64,000 nucleotides of DNA from Acanthacorydalis orientalis (Eukaryota > Arthropoda > Insecta > Megaloptera > Corydalidae). The notes below the pieces were generated by a model that worked only from the letters and a program-made list of their open reading frames with translations, was not told the DNA's origin and did no database searches. Made by a program: the position numbers and the translations under genes. Of the stretch, positions 39,780 through 52,105 are shown one piece after another. How positions within the stretch are numbered: position 1 is the first letter of the stretch; every line of letters starts with the position of its first letter. The stretch lies in the NCBI GenBank assembly GCA_034766995.1, contig CM068316.1:15478071-15542070 (forward strand), written 5' to 3'.

Positions 39780-40869
39780 GAACGTGTATTATGTGTAATA
39801 TGCTTAAAAAGATGAATTCAACAATACAATACTCTCATTTGCATTTCAGCAATAGAGAGTAGATACGAAATTTTAGTTATTTGGATGAGAGCCCAACGAA
39901 CTTTTGAATACTTGCCAGCAGTTCCGGACAAAAACTTGATATAAAACATTTGTGAACTATTTTTTAAATACAATTTAAAAAAATAACACTATCACAAATT
40001 TACATATTTTAAGAAGTGTTCTGAATTACATGCTCACAGTATAATTAAATTTATACTAACATTAATTATTAAGGCTTATTATTATACTATTTTATCAAAT
40101 GATCAATAAAAAAAAATAACGATCTGAATTTTTAAGTAAATTCCATTCAATAAAAGAGTAAATAAAAATTTATCGAGATAGACGTAATTAAAATTTTATT
40201 GGAATTTTATACCCAGTCGATAAAATAAACTTGAAAGTGAACTGATACGTGTTTCATTAGTTTTTATTTTTTCTATTTACTACTTTTATGTATCGTGACA
40301 CGAAAATTATCATACATCTGAAAATTATGAAATTATTAACTAAGTATTTGTTGACAGAAGAAAGTAAAATTAAATCAATATGATGCAAAATGGTGTACAC
40401 TACATAAAATAAAATAATTCATACCTAAAATTCAATATGAGCACACTAGGAAACAAGTTATAACAAAATTAACGTCATAAAAATAATCATATATGCCACA
40501 CACTCTTTTGTAATTACATGTATTGTATAGATTTTTTTCTGAATCACTATTGAAATTGCTTACTGTACATTTTATGTATTACTTTAGTTGTATTTCGAAA
40601 TTAATAAATATGTTTTCTAACAAAACAATATAGATTAAAGTAATAAAAGATCAAAAACCGACATTCGGATTAGAAAATTAAAAATAAATTATTCTCCTGA
40701 AGGAGTTATTGAGAGAAATTGGTTGTTTAATTCCTAGAAGTCGTGCTAAAGGATATTCCAATAAGAACACAATTTTTAAGAGATCATATTTCACAGATGT
40801 CAAATTAACGGTTATATCTTTTTTTGACATTTGTTAAGTATTGATATTACCATTTTTAGTCATTGTTTC
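39127..40869. other. Intergenic, no gene recognised
   Basis: One array only; no coding frame that I can support. Confidence 0.55.
39718..39777. repeat. (AT)n array
   Basis: About 54 bp AT ending in ACACACA. Confidence 0.97.
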
Positions 40870-41563
40870 AGATATAACAAAACGACGCATTGAAATAATG
40901 CAATTGTATTACGAAACGGATCATTCTATAAAAAATATATTTCATAAAACAACATGGTTTTCTGAAAGTCATATTTAGCGATAAGGTTCTTTTCGAACTC
41001 TCTGGCTACGTTACATAAGTAAAACTACCGAATCTATATGGTGAAGAAAATCCGAGAATAATTGTTGAGAAGCCACTACATACAGAAAGAGTGGCTGTTT
41101 GGACCGCATTTTGGTCCGATGGAGTCATGGTCCTTACTTTTTTGAGAATCAGGCTAGTAAAGCGATTACTGTGAATGAAGAGATACCAAAATATGATAAC
41201 CATTTTTTTGTGAGTAGAATTGAATAATGTTGATCTGGATGACATGTGATTTCAGCAAGACAATGCAACAAGCCACACAGCTGACGAATCAATTGATTTA
41301 TTGAGAATGAAAATTCCTGGTCGTGTTATATCTAGAAATCGAGACATTAATTGGCCACCGAGTTCTGCGATTTAACTGCTGGACATCTTCCTTTTGGGGT
41401 CAGGTTAAAGGACAGATGTACACCAATAACCCTAAAATAACGACGATGAAATCCGAAGAGTAAGTGCCAGTCGTGTAGGGACATTATTGAAAATTTTAAC
41501 AAAATGGTTACTTGTAAGAACGCACCCAGCGGTCACTTACACGATATTATTTTTCATTTATAA
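40870..41563 (+). pseudogene. Tc1/mariner-superfamily transposase pseudogene with internal deletion
   Basis: The N-terminal HTH begins with RRIEIMQLYYETDHSIKNIF (about 40884 on), like the DUF4817 class of insect transposases. It jumps directly to the catalytic domain: WFSESH, FELSGYVT, then GEENPRIIVEKPLHTERVAV, WTAFWSDGVM, after a frameshift FQQDNATSHTADESIDLL, then PGRVISRNRDINWPPSSA (where the family has DLTPLDFFLWG) and finally GHLHDIIFHL with TAA at 41561-41563, the normal family C-terminus. About 100 or more residues between HTH and the first catalytic Asp are missing, and several frameshifts and stops are present. Terminal repeats were not identified. Confidence 0.8.
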
Positions 41564-41714
41564 ATGGCACAACTGCAACTATTATTTACAATAAAGAAAC
41601 TTGAAATTTCAGTGCAAATTCTGGGTTTCATATCCAATTAAAAAATTGTGTCCTTATTGAAAAATCTTGTATAATATAGTATATAATTAATAAATCTACA
41701 TGTACAATAGTACA

Positions 41715-41891
41715 CTGCAATAAAAACGATAGAAATCGCCCTAAAATTATTAATTTAAGAAATCAACGACACATTATTCAAAATATTCATGAAAATTCAA
41801 ATCTTAGTGTTTCTAAACTTACTAAAAAGATATCAACAATGATAGATATACCTACTAACATATACAGAGTTCATTATTCACCTTGCAAAGC

Positions 41892-41945
<54 letters not shown>

Positions 41946-42265
41946 CCAAGGAGCTAGAAAAAAACTTAAATAATCAAGGTAAAAAAAAAAATATGAATAA
42001 AATTTACTTAAATATATTTAAAAACGGATGCATTTCTTATGAAAACGTTATATTTAATGACGAGAGCAAATTTAACTTTTAAGATTAGATAGAATAATAA
42101 CGTTTGGAAGTATACAAATACTAAACTACATATAAAAAGTATGTCTGGTAATAAAATACAGAGTTGGATCGATATGGTCTAGGTGTGTATGTCCGCCAAT
42201 GAAGTTTAATCATTACAGTTAGAATTTCAACAATAAATCAATACATATAAATGGACTTTTAAAAA
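41715..42265 (+). pseudogene. Tc1-like transposase pseudogene interrupted by an (AT)n array
   Basis: The first half reads RPKIINLRNQRHIIQNIHEN then NLSVSKLTKKISTMIDIP, matching the Tc1 paired-like HTH with its linker. An (AT)n array (41895-41942) then sits within the frame. Afterwards the catalytic start is visible as VIFNDESKFN (42048-42078), a clear match to the Tc1 IFSDESKFNLFGSDG block with the first catalytic Asp retained, followed by NNVWKYTN, TKLHIKSM and a degraded GSIWSRCVCPP. It is a different family from the transposase immediately upstream. Frameshifts and stops inactivate it, and the region with the second and third acidic residues is not seen. Confidence 0.7.
41895..41942. repeat. 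(AT)n array inside a Tc1-like pseudogene
   Basis: Pure AT, 48 bp, splitting the HTH region from the catalytic region of the pseudogene at 41715-42265. Confidence 0.97.
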
Positions 42266-42508
42266 AATAAAATTTACTGTGTAACTGTATTATTGTTCTG
42301 ATATACATTTCTGTTATCATCTTTTTAATTATTTGTTTTCTATTATTATTCCAATAAGTATTAGATAAGATTTATTTTATTTTATATTTAAAGTACTAAA
42401 CTGAACCTAAACTATAAGTAACCATACTAACATCAAACTATATTTAACCACATCAAAAGAAAGAAATTATTCACCTTTTCGTAGTAGTAAAAATTCGGTT
42501 AAAAGTTG

Positions 42509-42509
<1 letters not shown>

Positions 42510-42569
<60 letters not shown>
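42510..42569. repeat. (AT)n array at end of dispersed repeat copy B
   Basis: Pure AT, 60 bp, meeting the repeat at the same junction as in copy A. Confidence 0.97.
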
Positions 42570-42572
<3 letters not shown>

Positions 42573-42684
42573 CCATGACGTTGACTTATTTATTTGATAT
42601 GTTTATTATTTCAGTCGGTTACATGTGCATTCTTATAATTGCCAAGTGAGCGAGTGCAGCGAACAGGAGGCGAAACTCCCTAGT
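42568..42684 (-). repeat. Dispersed GC-rich repeat, copy B (inverted), abutting (AT)n
   Basis: On the minus strand it reads TTTCGCCTCCTGTTCGCTGC, TCGCTCACTTGGCAATTATA, ATGTAACCGACTGAAATAAT and AAATAAGTCAACGTCATGGA, then TTTATATATA. It matches copy A block by block, lacking about 21 bp of the GC-rich head and about 12 bp of the middle. As in copy A, the (TA)n array begins right after the GTCATG(N)ATTT junction; here a second mixed array also borders the GC-rich side. Confidence 0.75.
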
Positions 42685-42763
42685 GTATGTATGTATGTGT
42701 GTATATATATATATATATACACACACATGTATATGTGTGTGTATATATATATATACACACACA

Positions 42764-42805
<42 letters not shown>
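42684..42805. repeat. Mixed GT/AT/AC array
   Basis: A near-duplicate unit (AT run, ACACACATGTATATGTGTGT) occurs twice in tandem, then pure AT. Confidence 0.95.
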
Positions 42806-42807
<2 letters not shown>

Positions 42808-44639
42808 AACGAAAGAACACAAATATACCTAAATTTGCGGGAAGAGTAACAAGTAACAAATATTTATACCAGTAATAATAATAACTACATAAACCTAAAT
42901 TTATTTTAAACCTACATTTTACATCCACTCGTACAAATATTGTCTAAAATACATTATTAACATCGTCATTTTTTAATACATTGTTTTAATAAAGTTTTAC
43001 ATAAAAAAATAACGGCTGATAAAATATTAATAATTTCAAATACAACACCTAAAAAATATACATAATCTTTAACGTCATTCAAGTATACATTAATTCAATT
43101 AGTTAATTAAAAATATTGTTAATTAAATGTCATTTACATGACATCACATTGAAAGTTATTTCAGTGTTAACATTTTTTTAATTAAAAGTGAAACCAATGG
43201 TAAATATTTAATTAGTTTATCACAAAATAACTATGCAATATATTTAACAAAAAATATTGTAGTTACTTTCATACCTAGGATTAAATTTTTTTAGTTATAT
43301 TTATTTTCCTTGTAGTACAGTTCATTATTTAAACAGTAATAATAATAAAAAAAAATGGTTTCTACTCAAAACATAGAAAAACAATTTCAGGGGAAAATAA
43401 TAAGTAAAAATGTTCATAGATCTGGACAATTTTTTTTGTCTTTAACATATTTTAAATTTCCCTAATTTTTTAACTATCATCAATTTAAAAATGGATCACT
43501 TAAACAATCCATTTTTTGTTTTAATTAATTCATGTTGATTAAATTCCACTGACTAAAAAGAAAATTTATAAAAGATGTTTTTCAGACAAAAAAAATGATC
43601 ATTGACAAACAATTAAAAAATAGCTGTCATTATTAACGAAATATACCCTTTTATAAATACTATTAGATCTGAAATAAAAAAAAAACTTTTTATTCTATAT
43701 AAAATCACTTTTCGATACTGAAAACTGTCACCCGATTTATTAAAAATAAGGTCAAGAATAATAAACAAAAATAATTCTCGACTTATATAAAAATCATTAC
43801 ATTGAACTTGAACACATTATCGTTGAAATCGAGTTCATAAGTGATTTACGCACTCGTTAAAACGATAGTCATGAACGATGATAAATGAACATTATCATTT
43901 TACATAATTTATACACTACTTATTGGAGAGAATAAGAATTGATGGACTAAATATGAATGTTAATGTCGATTTTTCAAATTGGAATAGTAAAATGCAAACA
44001 GGTCACTGACATTAATAGAAAGTATTGTTCATAAAATACCTTTAATAAAATTTTATTATAGAAGAAATTTAGAATATAAAACAGTCATATCTATAAAATA
44101 TTCAACACTGTTATTAATGCTTTTTTTAAAAATAATTATTTTTTTTAAAAAAAAACGATCATCTAGTCGATTTTATATATAAACTTCTCAGAAATCGATA
44201 AGCAATATTTATTAAGAAATATTTTTATCAAAAAAATGAATATATCTAATAATCAAATACTTTCCTTCGTAAATGTTCGTATTAAAACAAGTATGTAGTT
44301 GCTTAAAAATTTATTTTAATATAATAATATATTGCACAATATTTTTTTTAAAAAAAAACGACAATCAATATAATCAAAAAGATAATAAGTATTAAAATAG
44401 GAGAAACTAAAATATGAATTAACTAAACGTAAAATATGTCATGTCATAAATGTTGTGTCGATAAAGAAGTTTCATTGACCTAAACTAGAATAAAGTATAA
44501 CAGAACAACGAACAATTGATAAATTGTGCCCAACGGAAAAACGCTTCTGGGAATTTTCCCTGAACGACGAAATAAGTTTTTTTTATTATAGAACAAAAAA
44601 TATCTATATTATAATTACAACTTTTTCGTCAGTATACAA

Positions 44640-44689
44640 ATATATATATATATATATATATAAGTATATATATATATATATATATATAA

Positions 44690-44754
<65 letters not shown>
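44640..44754. repeat. Long (AT)n array
   Basis: About 115 bp AT with two AAG interruptions spaced about 27 bp apart. Confidence 0.97.
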
Positions 44755-44757
<3 letters not shown>

Positions 44758-44946
44758 GCATAGTTGGCACAATAGAATCCCCATAACTGGCCATTTGATA
44801 AGTTGAGGTTCCCAGTGCTTCGACATAAAATTAATTTGATTTTTTTATCTGTAATTTAGCTCTGCATTCAGTTTAATGTCGCACAGAAAATATGCTTCAG
44901 TTATCAAACTATGCGATAGATCAAACAAAAAAATATTCTACACTCA

Positions 44947-44951
<5 letters not shown>

Positions 44952-45004
<53 letters not shown>
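44952..45004. repeat. (AT)n array
   Basis: Pure AT, 53 bp. Confidence 0.97.
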
Positions 45005-45008
<4 letters not shown>

Positions 45009-45318
45009 CAATTATATTCAACAAGACCTAAAACGAAAATGAACGAAAAAACGTTGTAATAAATAAGGGATGCAACAGTGGAAGCAATAAGTCTATTCAA
45101 TAATAGGATAGCACTTCATCAAAGGTACAGATGGTTTAAAATTACCAAATATATTCTTGAGATGGTCATAAGAAATGAAAATTGAGCGACGGTAGTTCGT
45201 ACTTTTGGAAGAAGTAAACCATTAATAAATAATAATTTTTTTAATAATTAAAATATATATTACTCGTGTTAGCCAAATAAAAAAATGAATAAATCTAGAA
45301 AGTTTTATTTAAAACACA

Positions 45319-45672
45319 ATGTATTATATCCGTCTTTGTTGCCTAAAAAAAATAAAAATGGTCTTTGAGTGTCACAACAGCGATTTGAAACTACACAGAA
45401 AAACACAAATGCTAGGAATAAACATCACAAAATTAAAAATGGATACGAGAACAGGCAAAGTAACAGACACAATAACAAGAGTAAAGTGTAGTATTGAAAA
45501 AAAAAACGCTCACGAGATGAGTAACAAAAATTATCAATTAGGTAAGAAGAAATATTCCAGAAAAGCAAGTAATGAATGGAATAATGTACCAAAAAAAATA
45601 TTGCGAATATGTAGAAAAGAGACAAATCGATCAGTGATTGAGGAGACAAAAATATTTGAAAAGTTTGTTTAG
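45319..45672 (+). CDS. Unrecognised 117-codon basic open frame
   Basis: The frame is rich in Lys and Asn with KLKMDTRTGKVTDTITRVK and YSRKASNEWNNVPKKILR, and is free of dinucleotide repeats. A second 77-codon basic frame follows at 45805 on the same strand. No known domain is recognised. It could be the remnant of a mobile element protein or a chance frame. Confidence 0.18.
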   Translation: MYYIRLCCLKKIKMVFECHNSDLKLHRKTQMLGINITKLKMDTRTGKVTDTITRVKCSIEKKNAHEMSNKNYQLGKKKYSRKASNEWNNVPKKILRICRKETNRSVIEETKIFEKFV

Positions 45673-47527
45673 TATTGAATAAATATAATAAAACACATTA
45701 CTAATCAATCAATATTTAGTATAATAGTTAATTATAGTTCTTTAATTGAATTTTCAAAGTAAATAAAAAAAATATACACATGAACTTTCATCAAAAATAT
45801 AAAAATGTTAAGGCTAAAAAAACGTATAAGTGTATTTTTAAAAAAGAATGTTATCTATAATCTTAAAAAAGCGATACGACTTAAAATTAAATGTGTTTCA
45901 GAAATAAAAACAATTAAAAAACGTTCATTCCTACATATCAAATATGTTAGGTTTATTAACATTTTTTATTTAAGTTATTTTGAAACGTTACGAAAATGTA
46001 AGCACATTAAGTGTTCAAGACAATTTCTTTTTTACTGAAAGATGACATACGCTTTAATTTGCATTCAGATATATTAGACATCAGACCGACATATTACCCC
46101 ACTCAATTACAACGCCCCCAAGTAAATTATTAAAATAATGAAAAAACATTTTTTTTAAAACTCCTTCATAACAGAAAATGTTAATTTCAGGAAATTTTAA
46201 TGAAAAAATAATTAAATTTTATATTACATACAACTCGCTTATATGATACTTTAATAACTAGATTTTTTTTATTTCTTTAATTGCCACTTTTACTTTTCAT
46301 CATCATTTTATATTATTAACACTAATTGGTGTGTGTTTATTACTGACAAGAGATTAATTTACCTGACAGTTAAATGTTGATAAAGTTACACAATGACCAT
46401 AATTAACGTGATTTAGAATACGCATAAGAATTAGAGTACTGTTTTTCAAAATTCACAAATCCCAAAAAAGGTCGACATAAACTACTTTCTTAAGTAATAA
46501 TAATATTAACTAATAACATTTTAATTAAAAGTAGACTTAACTTCTAGTTGGTTACTTACAAGTTGTTAATTTTATCACAAAAAAATAATTTTATAATTAG
46601 AAATAATCACACCAAAAATTAAACACATGCGGTTTACAATGCAAGAACGCTAGTAAATAATACAATTATAATACGTATTCACTTTCACAGAAGAAAATAA
46701 AAATAAATTTTAACAGAAAAAAATATATGAACAGTCGGGCCAAGTATTAAAAATCGAAAACAAAAAAAAAATGTACGATTAGCATATGAATTATTACTTT
46801 TTTTATAGTGGCGCCGAAAATACTAGTTCATAAATATGCCATTTCAGACAATAGTTCTATTTATTCTAAGGCTCATAAAAGAACCATTTCGAGAACTAAT
46901 AGTAAATAAATAAAATATTTTTTAAACATAAATTAACCTAGATCTTTACCGATATAACAAAAAAACCAGACCAAAAATAAAAAATAAACGTTTTATTATG
47001 AATCGTGACCCCGAAATAAACTGTATATTATAAATTTTAAAACGAATTTATATGAATTTTCATAATAGAACCGAATTTTAAATCTGACAACTAAAGAATT
47101 CTTTACAATTACATCAATCCTCAAACTTAAATACACTCAGAAATATTACTACATATCTCTGTGGATTTTTAAAATCTATGTTATAAAAATACTTAATTTC
47201 AAAAAAAATACATACCACACGTTACTCAAATTCATAATTGAGGTGAACGATTCAATGTTAACTACAATTACTAAATTAATTTAGCCTCATACAACTTACG
47301 AATATGACATCATCTACTTGTTACAATTTTGTTGCGATTCCAGCAAACACATGACATCACTTGTAAATATATACATGTATATATGATTTGTAATCTGGTG
47401 AATTCGACTCAACCACACCGAGATTACATGTAATATTTTCAAAACACTTTTTTCAACATGATACTAAAAATTAGAAAATCAGAAGCTAACGATGACAAAT
47501 AATAACATATAGAAACGAAATACAGTA

Positions 47528-47551
47528 ATATATATATATATATATATATAA
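47528..47551. repeat. Short (AT)n array
   Basis: Pure AT, 24 bp. Confidence 0.93.
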
Positions 47552-48781
47552 TTTGTAGAAAAATTTACAATTTTCGAAACATCACTGGACACAATTTAAT
47601 TGAACATATTTATTTAAAAAATATGCAGTTACGCGTACAAATATACCTTTTTGAAGAATGCAGTCCAAAGCATATACTAGACACCTAAAAAGATATTGGG
47701 AGGTGAATAATGAGATAAAATGTGACATGTACAAATTTGTTATACCGAACCAAAAGATTTATGAATAAGTTTTTTTACGAGGATTCTTCAAAAGTGTTAC
47801 TGCCTTTATCGCATATTTAACAGTTTCTGCAAAACAGCGATTACAAATATATGTAGCAAAAAAAAAAAAATGGTTTCAAGATAATCGGATACATATTTTA
47901 GAAATGCAATCATATATCTGAGACTCAAATCAAATTGAAAAGCTGACAAAAAGTAAAACAGGACGTGTAAAAAATATTCTAGAAGTACAAGGTACACCCG
48001 TAAGACATTCATTTATGTGAAACATACTCCATGGATGAAAAAACCATTAAATGTGTGAAATATTTTTTTACAATGTAAAATTTTCAACCAATGCATTCTA
48101 TTTTATAAATACAGTCAGTTGCATTTATTTTATTATATAATCTAAACACATCAACATTTGAATTTTCTATATTGCACAACTAGGGCGATATTCTATAAAA
48201 TTGTTTCAAAAATTACAATTTCTTTCAACATTACAATCATGAGACGACAAAGATTGACGTCATTTTCTTACACTATTTCCGTTGCATTTAAGAACGAATT
48301 TTGTATAGTTGCAAAATTAGGGCATCGCTGGTAACGATATATCCTGTCAAAAAAATCAAGAATTTATCTCGGTTAGTTAAAATATAAAAGTCGCTTGAGA
48401 AAAGATTAAGCCAGAAATATGATAGTGATTAATTTCTAATCTACTCCAATGTATTGATGCTGCCATTATTAAAAAAATAATTTATATCCAACCAAATACT
48501 AGCCTCCACATTTTATTATATGGAATATAAACTTATTTTTGGTTTCTCAATACTTAAGTTTTCAATTTTGTCTTTGTTTATATGTGTGCTTATATTCATT
48601 ATGAAATAAATTAATTTTTGTGTACAAAAGATTTATCACAATTATATTGTACAGAATTTGTTTTCTTCGTTGTTCGAGATACTTCAAGAAATTAATATAA
48701 TAAAAGAAACCTTGTCAATGGCGAAATTGATATCTATATAATAATTCTGCCTATTTTAATAAGCAGCATTATACAAGTCCA

Positions 48782-48795
48782 TACATACATATATC

Positions 48796-48893
<98 letters not shown>

Positions 48894-48940
48894 AGTATAT
48901 ATATATCTATGCATATATATATATACATATATATATATAC

Positions 48941-48984
<44 letters not shown>

Positions 48985-49000
48985 ATATATATATATTACA

Positions 49001-49048
<48 letters not shown>
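48782..49048. repeat. Very long interrupted (AT)n array
   Basis: About 267 bp of AT with scattered G and C substitutions and short ATACAT units; the longest array wholly inside the window. Confidence 0.96.
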
Positions 49049-49051
<3 letters not shown>

Positions 49052-49330
49052 TTAATTAATATATTTTTCCAAAATATGTGGTTAAAAAATTAATACCCAA
49101 TAAAAAAAAATAGCATTTGACATATACATTTAAGTTGTAACATAAACTTGAAAAAAACTGAAGAATAAAAAACATACAAAATTTCTTAAAAATTGTTTAA
49201 ATTCATTTATATTGTCACACCTTTTTAAACGATTCCAACGATCCTATAGTATGTTCAAAAAAAATCTGTATTGATTTTTTTCTGTTCAACGAATCCGCGT
49301 TAATTAATTAAAAACTTTAAGTAGAAGTAG

Positions 49331-49379
<49 letters not shown>
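49331..49379. repeat. (AT)n array
   Basis: Pure AT, 49 bp. Confidence 0.97.
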
Positions 49380-49386
<7 letters not shown>

Positions 49387-51113
49387 TTATTCAAATAAAT
49401 GTTTTTAATTAGATTTGCTTTACAAAGTATGTTTCGCGGACCATGAAACATTCTTGTTAATTTCATTTAAGATGTTCTCATTTATAATAATATGAATGAA
49501 AATAAAAATAATTGACGACTATCTTCTAATTATTTCCCTTAACTAAAACTGCAACTTATTGATTATGGAAGCTACATATATGTTAGCAAAAATCCTACCT
49601 AAGAACTTTATTACATTAGAAACATATTTTTATGAATAATATTTACGATATGCAATGGCAAACAATTGGAATATGTATGCTACAATACCGTTGTTTTTGT
49701 TTCTATTTACATTCTCATTTACTTGTAAAAGTTTGTGCAGTTATTCATAATTATTCCTTGATTATAAATTTAATAAAATTATAATAATCTATTATTTCGA
49801 TATAACGTTTTACATATTATATTTTTTATAATTCACTTCAATACTGTTATAAAATATTGTTTGAAAACAAAAATGTAGTTCTTGCAAAAATTAACTCAAA
49901 ATGTCAGTTAAACATAAACGTGACAACATTTTTTTCAGCGTACGTGTCGCAATCTGACTTCAAATTTCGTTTAGGAACCATGTATACTGCGAAAAACATC
50001 CAGGTCGACCGGTCGGTATTAAAATACAGAACCCACTACGAAACAACATGCGCCTATCTTACCGCATTATTGCTATATGTTGTACCACTCCTATGACAAT
50101 CTTATTCTCTATTGAACAAATCAGATGTTTTTTTTTGTTAAAGCGGCAAATAAAAAATACAAATACTTAAAATACTGTTAATTATCATGAAATTTTATAA
50201 ATAAGAGAATATGTTTATTGAAAAAGGACTTTTTTATGTCTAATATAAATAACTAAAACATAATTGATCACTAATATTTCAACTAGGCAATTGATCTTAA
50301 GTATTGTTTTTTACACTGTATCTATTTTCATTTCATCTTATACTTTTGTGCTTTATTATTTTGAAAGTTATCGATAATTTTATAGCTATAAAAGATACTC
50401 TATCCATGTATAATAATTTATAAATACATAATTATTATACACATCAGAAAAGAGTGCATTTATTTATTTTTACTACCATAGAGTTCACAATAAAAAAAAT
50501 GGAGATCACTAATATAAGCTATAGATTTTTTAATTTACTTATATATTCATTCACAATAAAATAAACCTATTACAATGCTCGATATCTTAGATATCAATTA
50601 TACCAATACATATTTTTAAAATCAAATTTGACTCACATTATGAAATAAAACCAGGAGACAAAAGATTTCTACGAATATCATTCTATACGAATATCATACA
50701 TTAAAAAAATCTATTATTTGTATTCATTCAAGTTACATTCTTCTGACAATTTCTCTGACTTTTAACTAAACCAGTACCTTCTAGCAAAAAAAGTAAAAAA
50801 TAAGTCTTTTTAGTATTCGTTCTTTAATTTCCAAATTAAAAGACGAAAAAGTGATATTTCATTTTATGACACGCAACGATAAAACAAATGATTATTATTA
50901 AAATTCAATATTTTTTTTATGTATATTAAAACTAAAAACTACATCAGCACATAATTTTACCTTTCATCTATTTTTTACAAAAAAAAATGTCTCATCAAGA
51001 AATAAAAGCCAAATTATTAATAAAGAATTAGATTAAAAAGAAAATTAAATTGATAAAAAGACAATATTTAACTAATAAATATAACCAAGCACACAGACAG
51101 ATGGATACACAGC

Positions 51114-51114
51114 C

Positions 51115-51169
<55 letters not shown>

Positions 51170-51182
51170 CATATATATATAC

Positions 51183-51236
<54 letters not shown>
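51114..51236. repeat. (AT)n array with periodic C
   Basis: AT tracts with a C roughly every 12 to 14 bp (ATATATATACAT units), then pure AT. Confidence 0.96.
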
Positions 51237-51240
<4 letters not shown>

Positions 51241-51368
51241 AAAATGACCTTAAAAAGATATAAATTGTTCTAATTCTATTTGCCTTATGAATTCGTTATC
51301 TAGCCTGTTAGTATATATAACAAAATAAATATTTATCTAATGCACAAAAACCAAAAACAAAAAATGCA

Positions 51369-51393
51369 ATATGTATATACGTACATATATGTA

Positions 51394-51448
<55 letters not shown>

Positions 51449-51496
51449 TTGTATATTATATATATATATATATATACGTACATGTATGTATGTGTG

Positions 51497-51539
<43 letters not shown>
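51369..51539. repeat. Mixed AT/GT array
   Basis: Two cassettes of GTATGTGTGT followed by AT, separated by TATTATATAT and GTACATGTATG. Confidence 0.95.
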
Positions 51540-51543
<4 letters not shown>

Positions 51544-51720
51544 TTCTTACAAAAAATAATTCAGTATTTTAACACTTTTATATAAAAGTGTAGTGAATAG
51601 TAACATAAGTACTCATAATATTTGATAAAAACTAAATGACAAACTACTTATATCATTAAAAATAATAAAGCATAAAAAAACACATATTTAATATTTTTAT
51701 ATTTTTTAGATGTAAATGTA

Positions 51721-51721
51721 A

Positions 51722-51772
<51 letters not shown>

Positions 51773-51773
51773 G

Positions 51774-51816
<43 letters not shown>

Positions 51817-51832
51817 TATAGAGAGAGAGAGA
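51721..51832. repeat. (AT)n-(AG)n compound array
   Basis: AT tracts with occasional breaks end in about six AG units. Confidence 0.95.
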
Positions 51833-52049
51833 AATAAATTCATTAGTTCCCACATATAAATAAATACGTTACGCAATGACCGCAGTGTTTGTGTTTAAAA
51901 TACCATGAAAACATGACAATTATTAAATGTGGTATTGGTATGACTTAAATATCGCTCACTGACTCATTTTTTTCCATACGTACTCATCAATGTATGATTC
52001 AAATAATAGAAAATAAGTCATCAATAGTGTCACGTATATGAATATATTA

Positions 52050-52051
<2 letters not shown>

Positions 52052-52100
<49 letters not shown>
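52052..52100. repeat. (AT)n array
   Basis: Pure AT, 49 bp. Confidence 0.97.

Positions 52101-52105
<5 letters not shown>

Noticed and set aside
41006..41245. 79-codon minus-strand frame
   Set aside because: Antisense shadow of the transposase pseudogene at 40870-41563.
45045..45240. Mariner-like N-terminus (HQRYRWFK)
   Set aside because: The match is a few residues only, and the following text does not continue in any transposase pattern.
47395..47420. GAATTCGACTCAACC resembling a tRNA T-arm
   Set aside because: No cloverleaf can be formed with flanking sequence.
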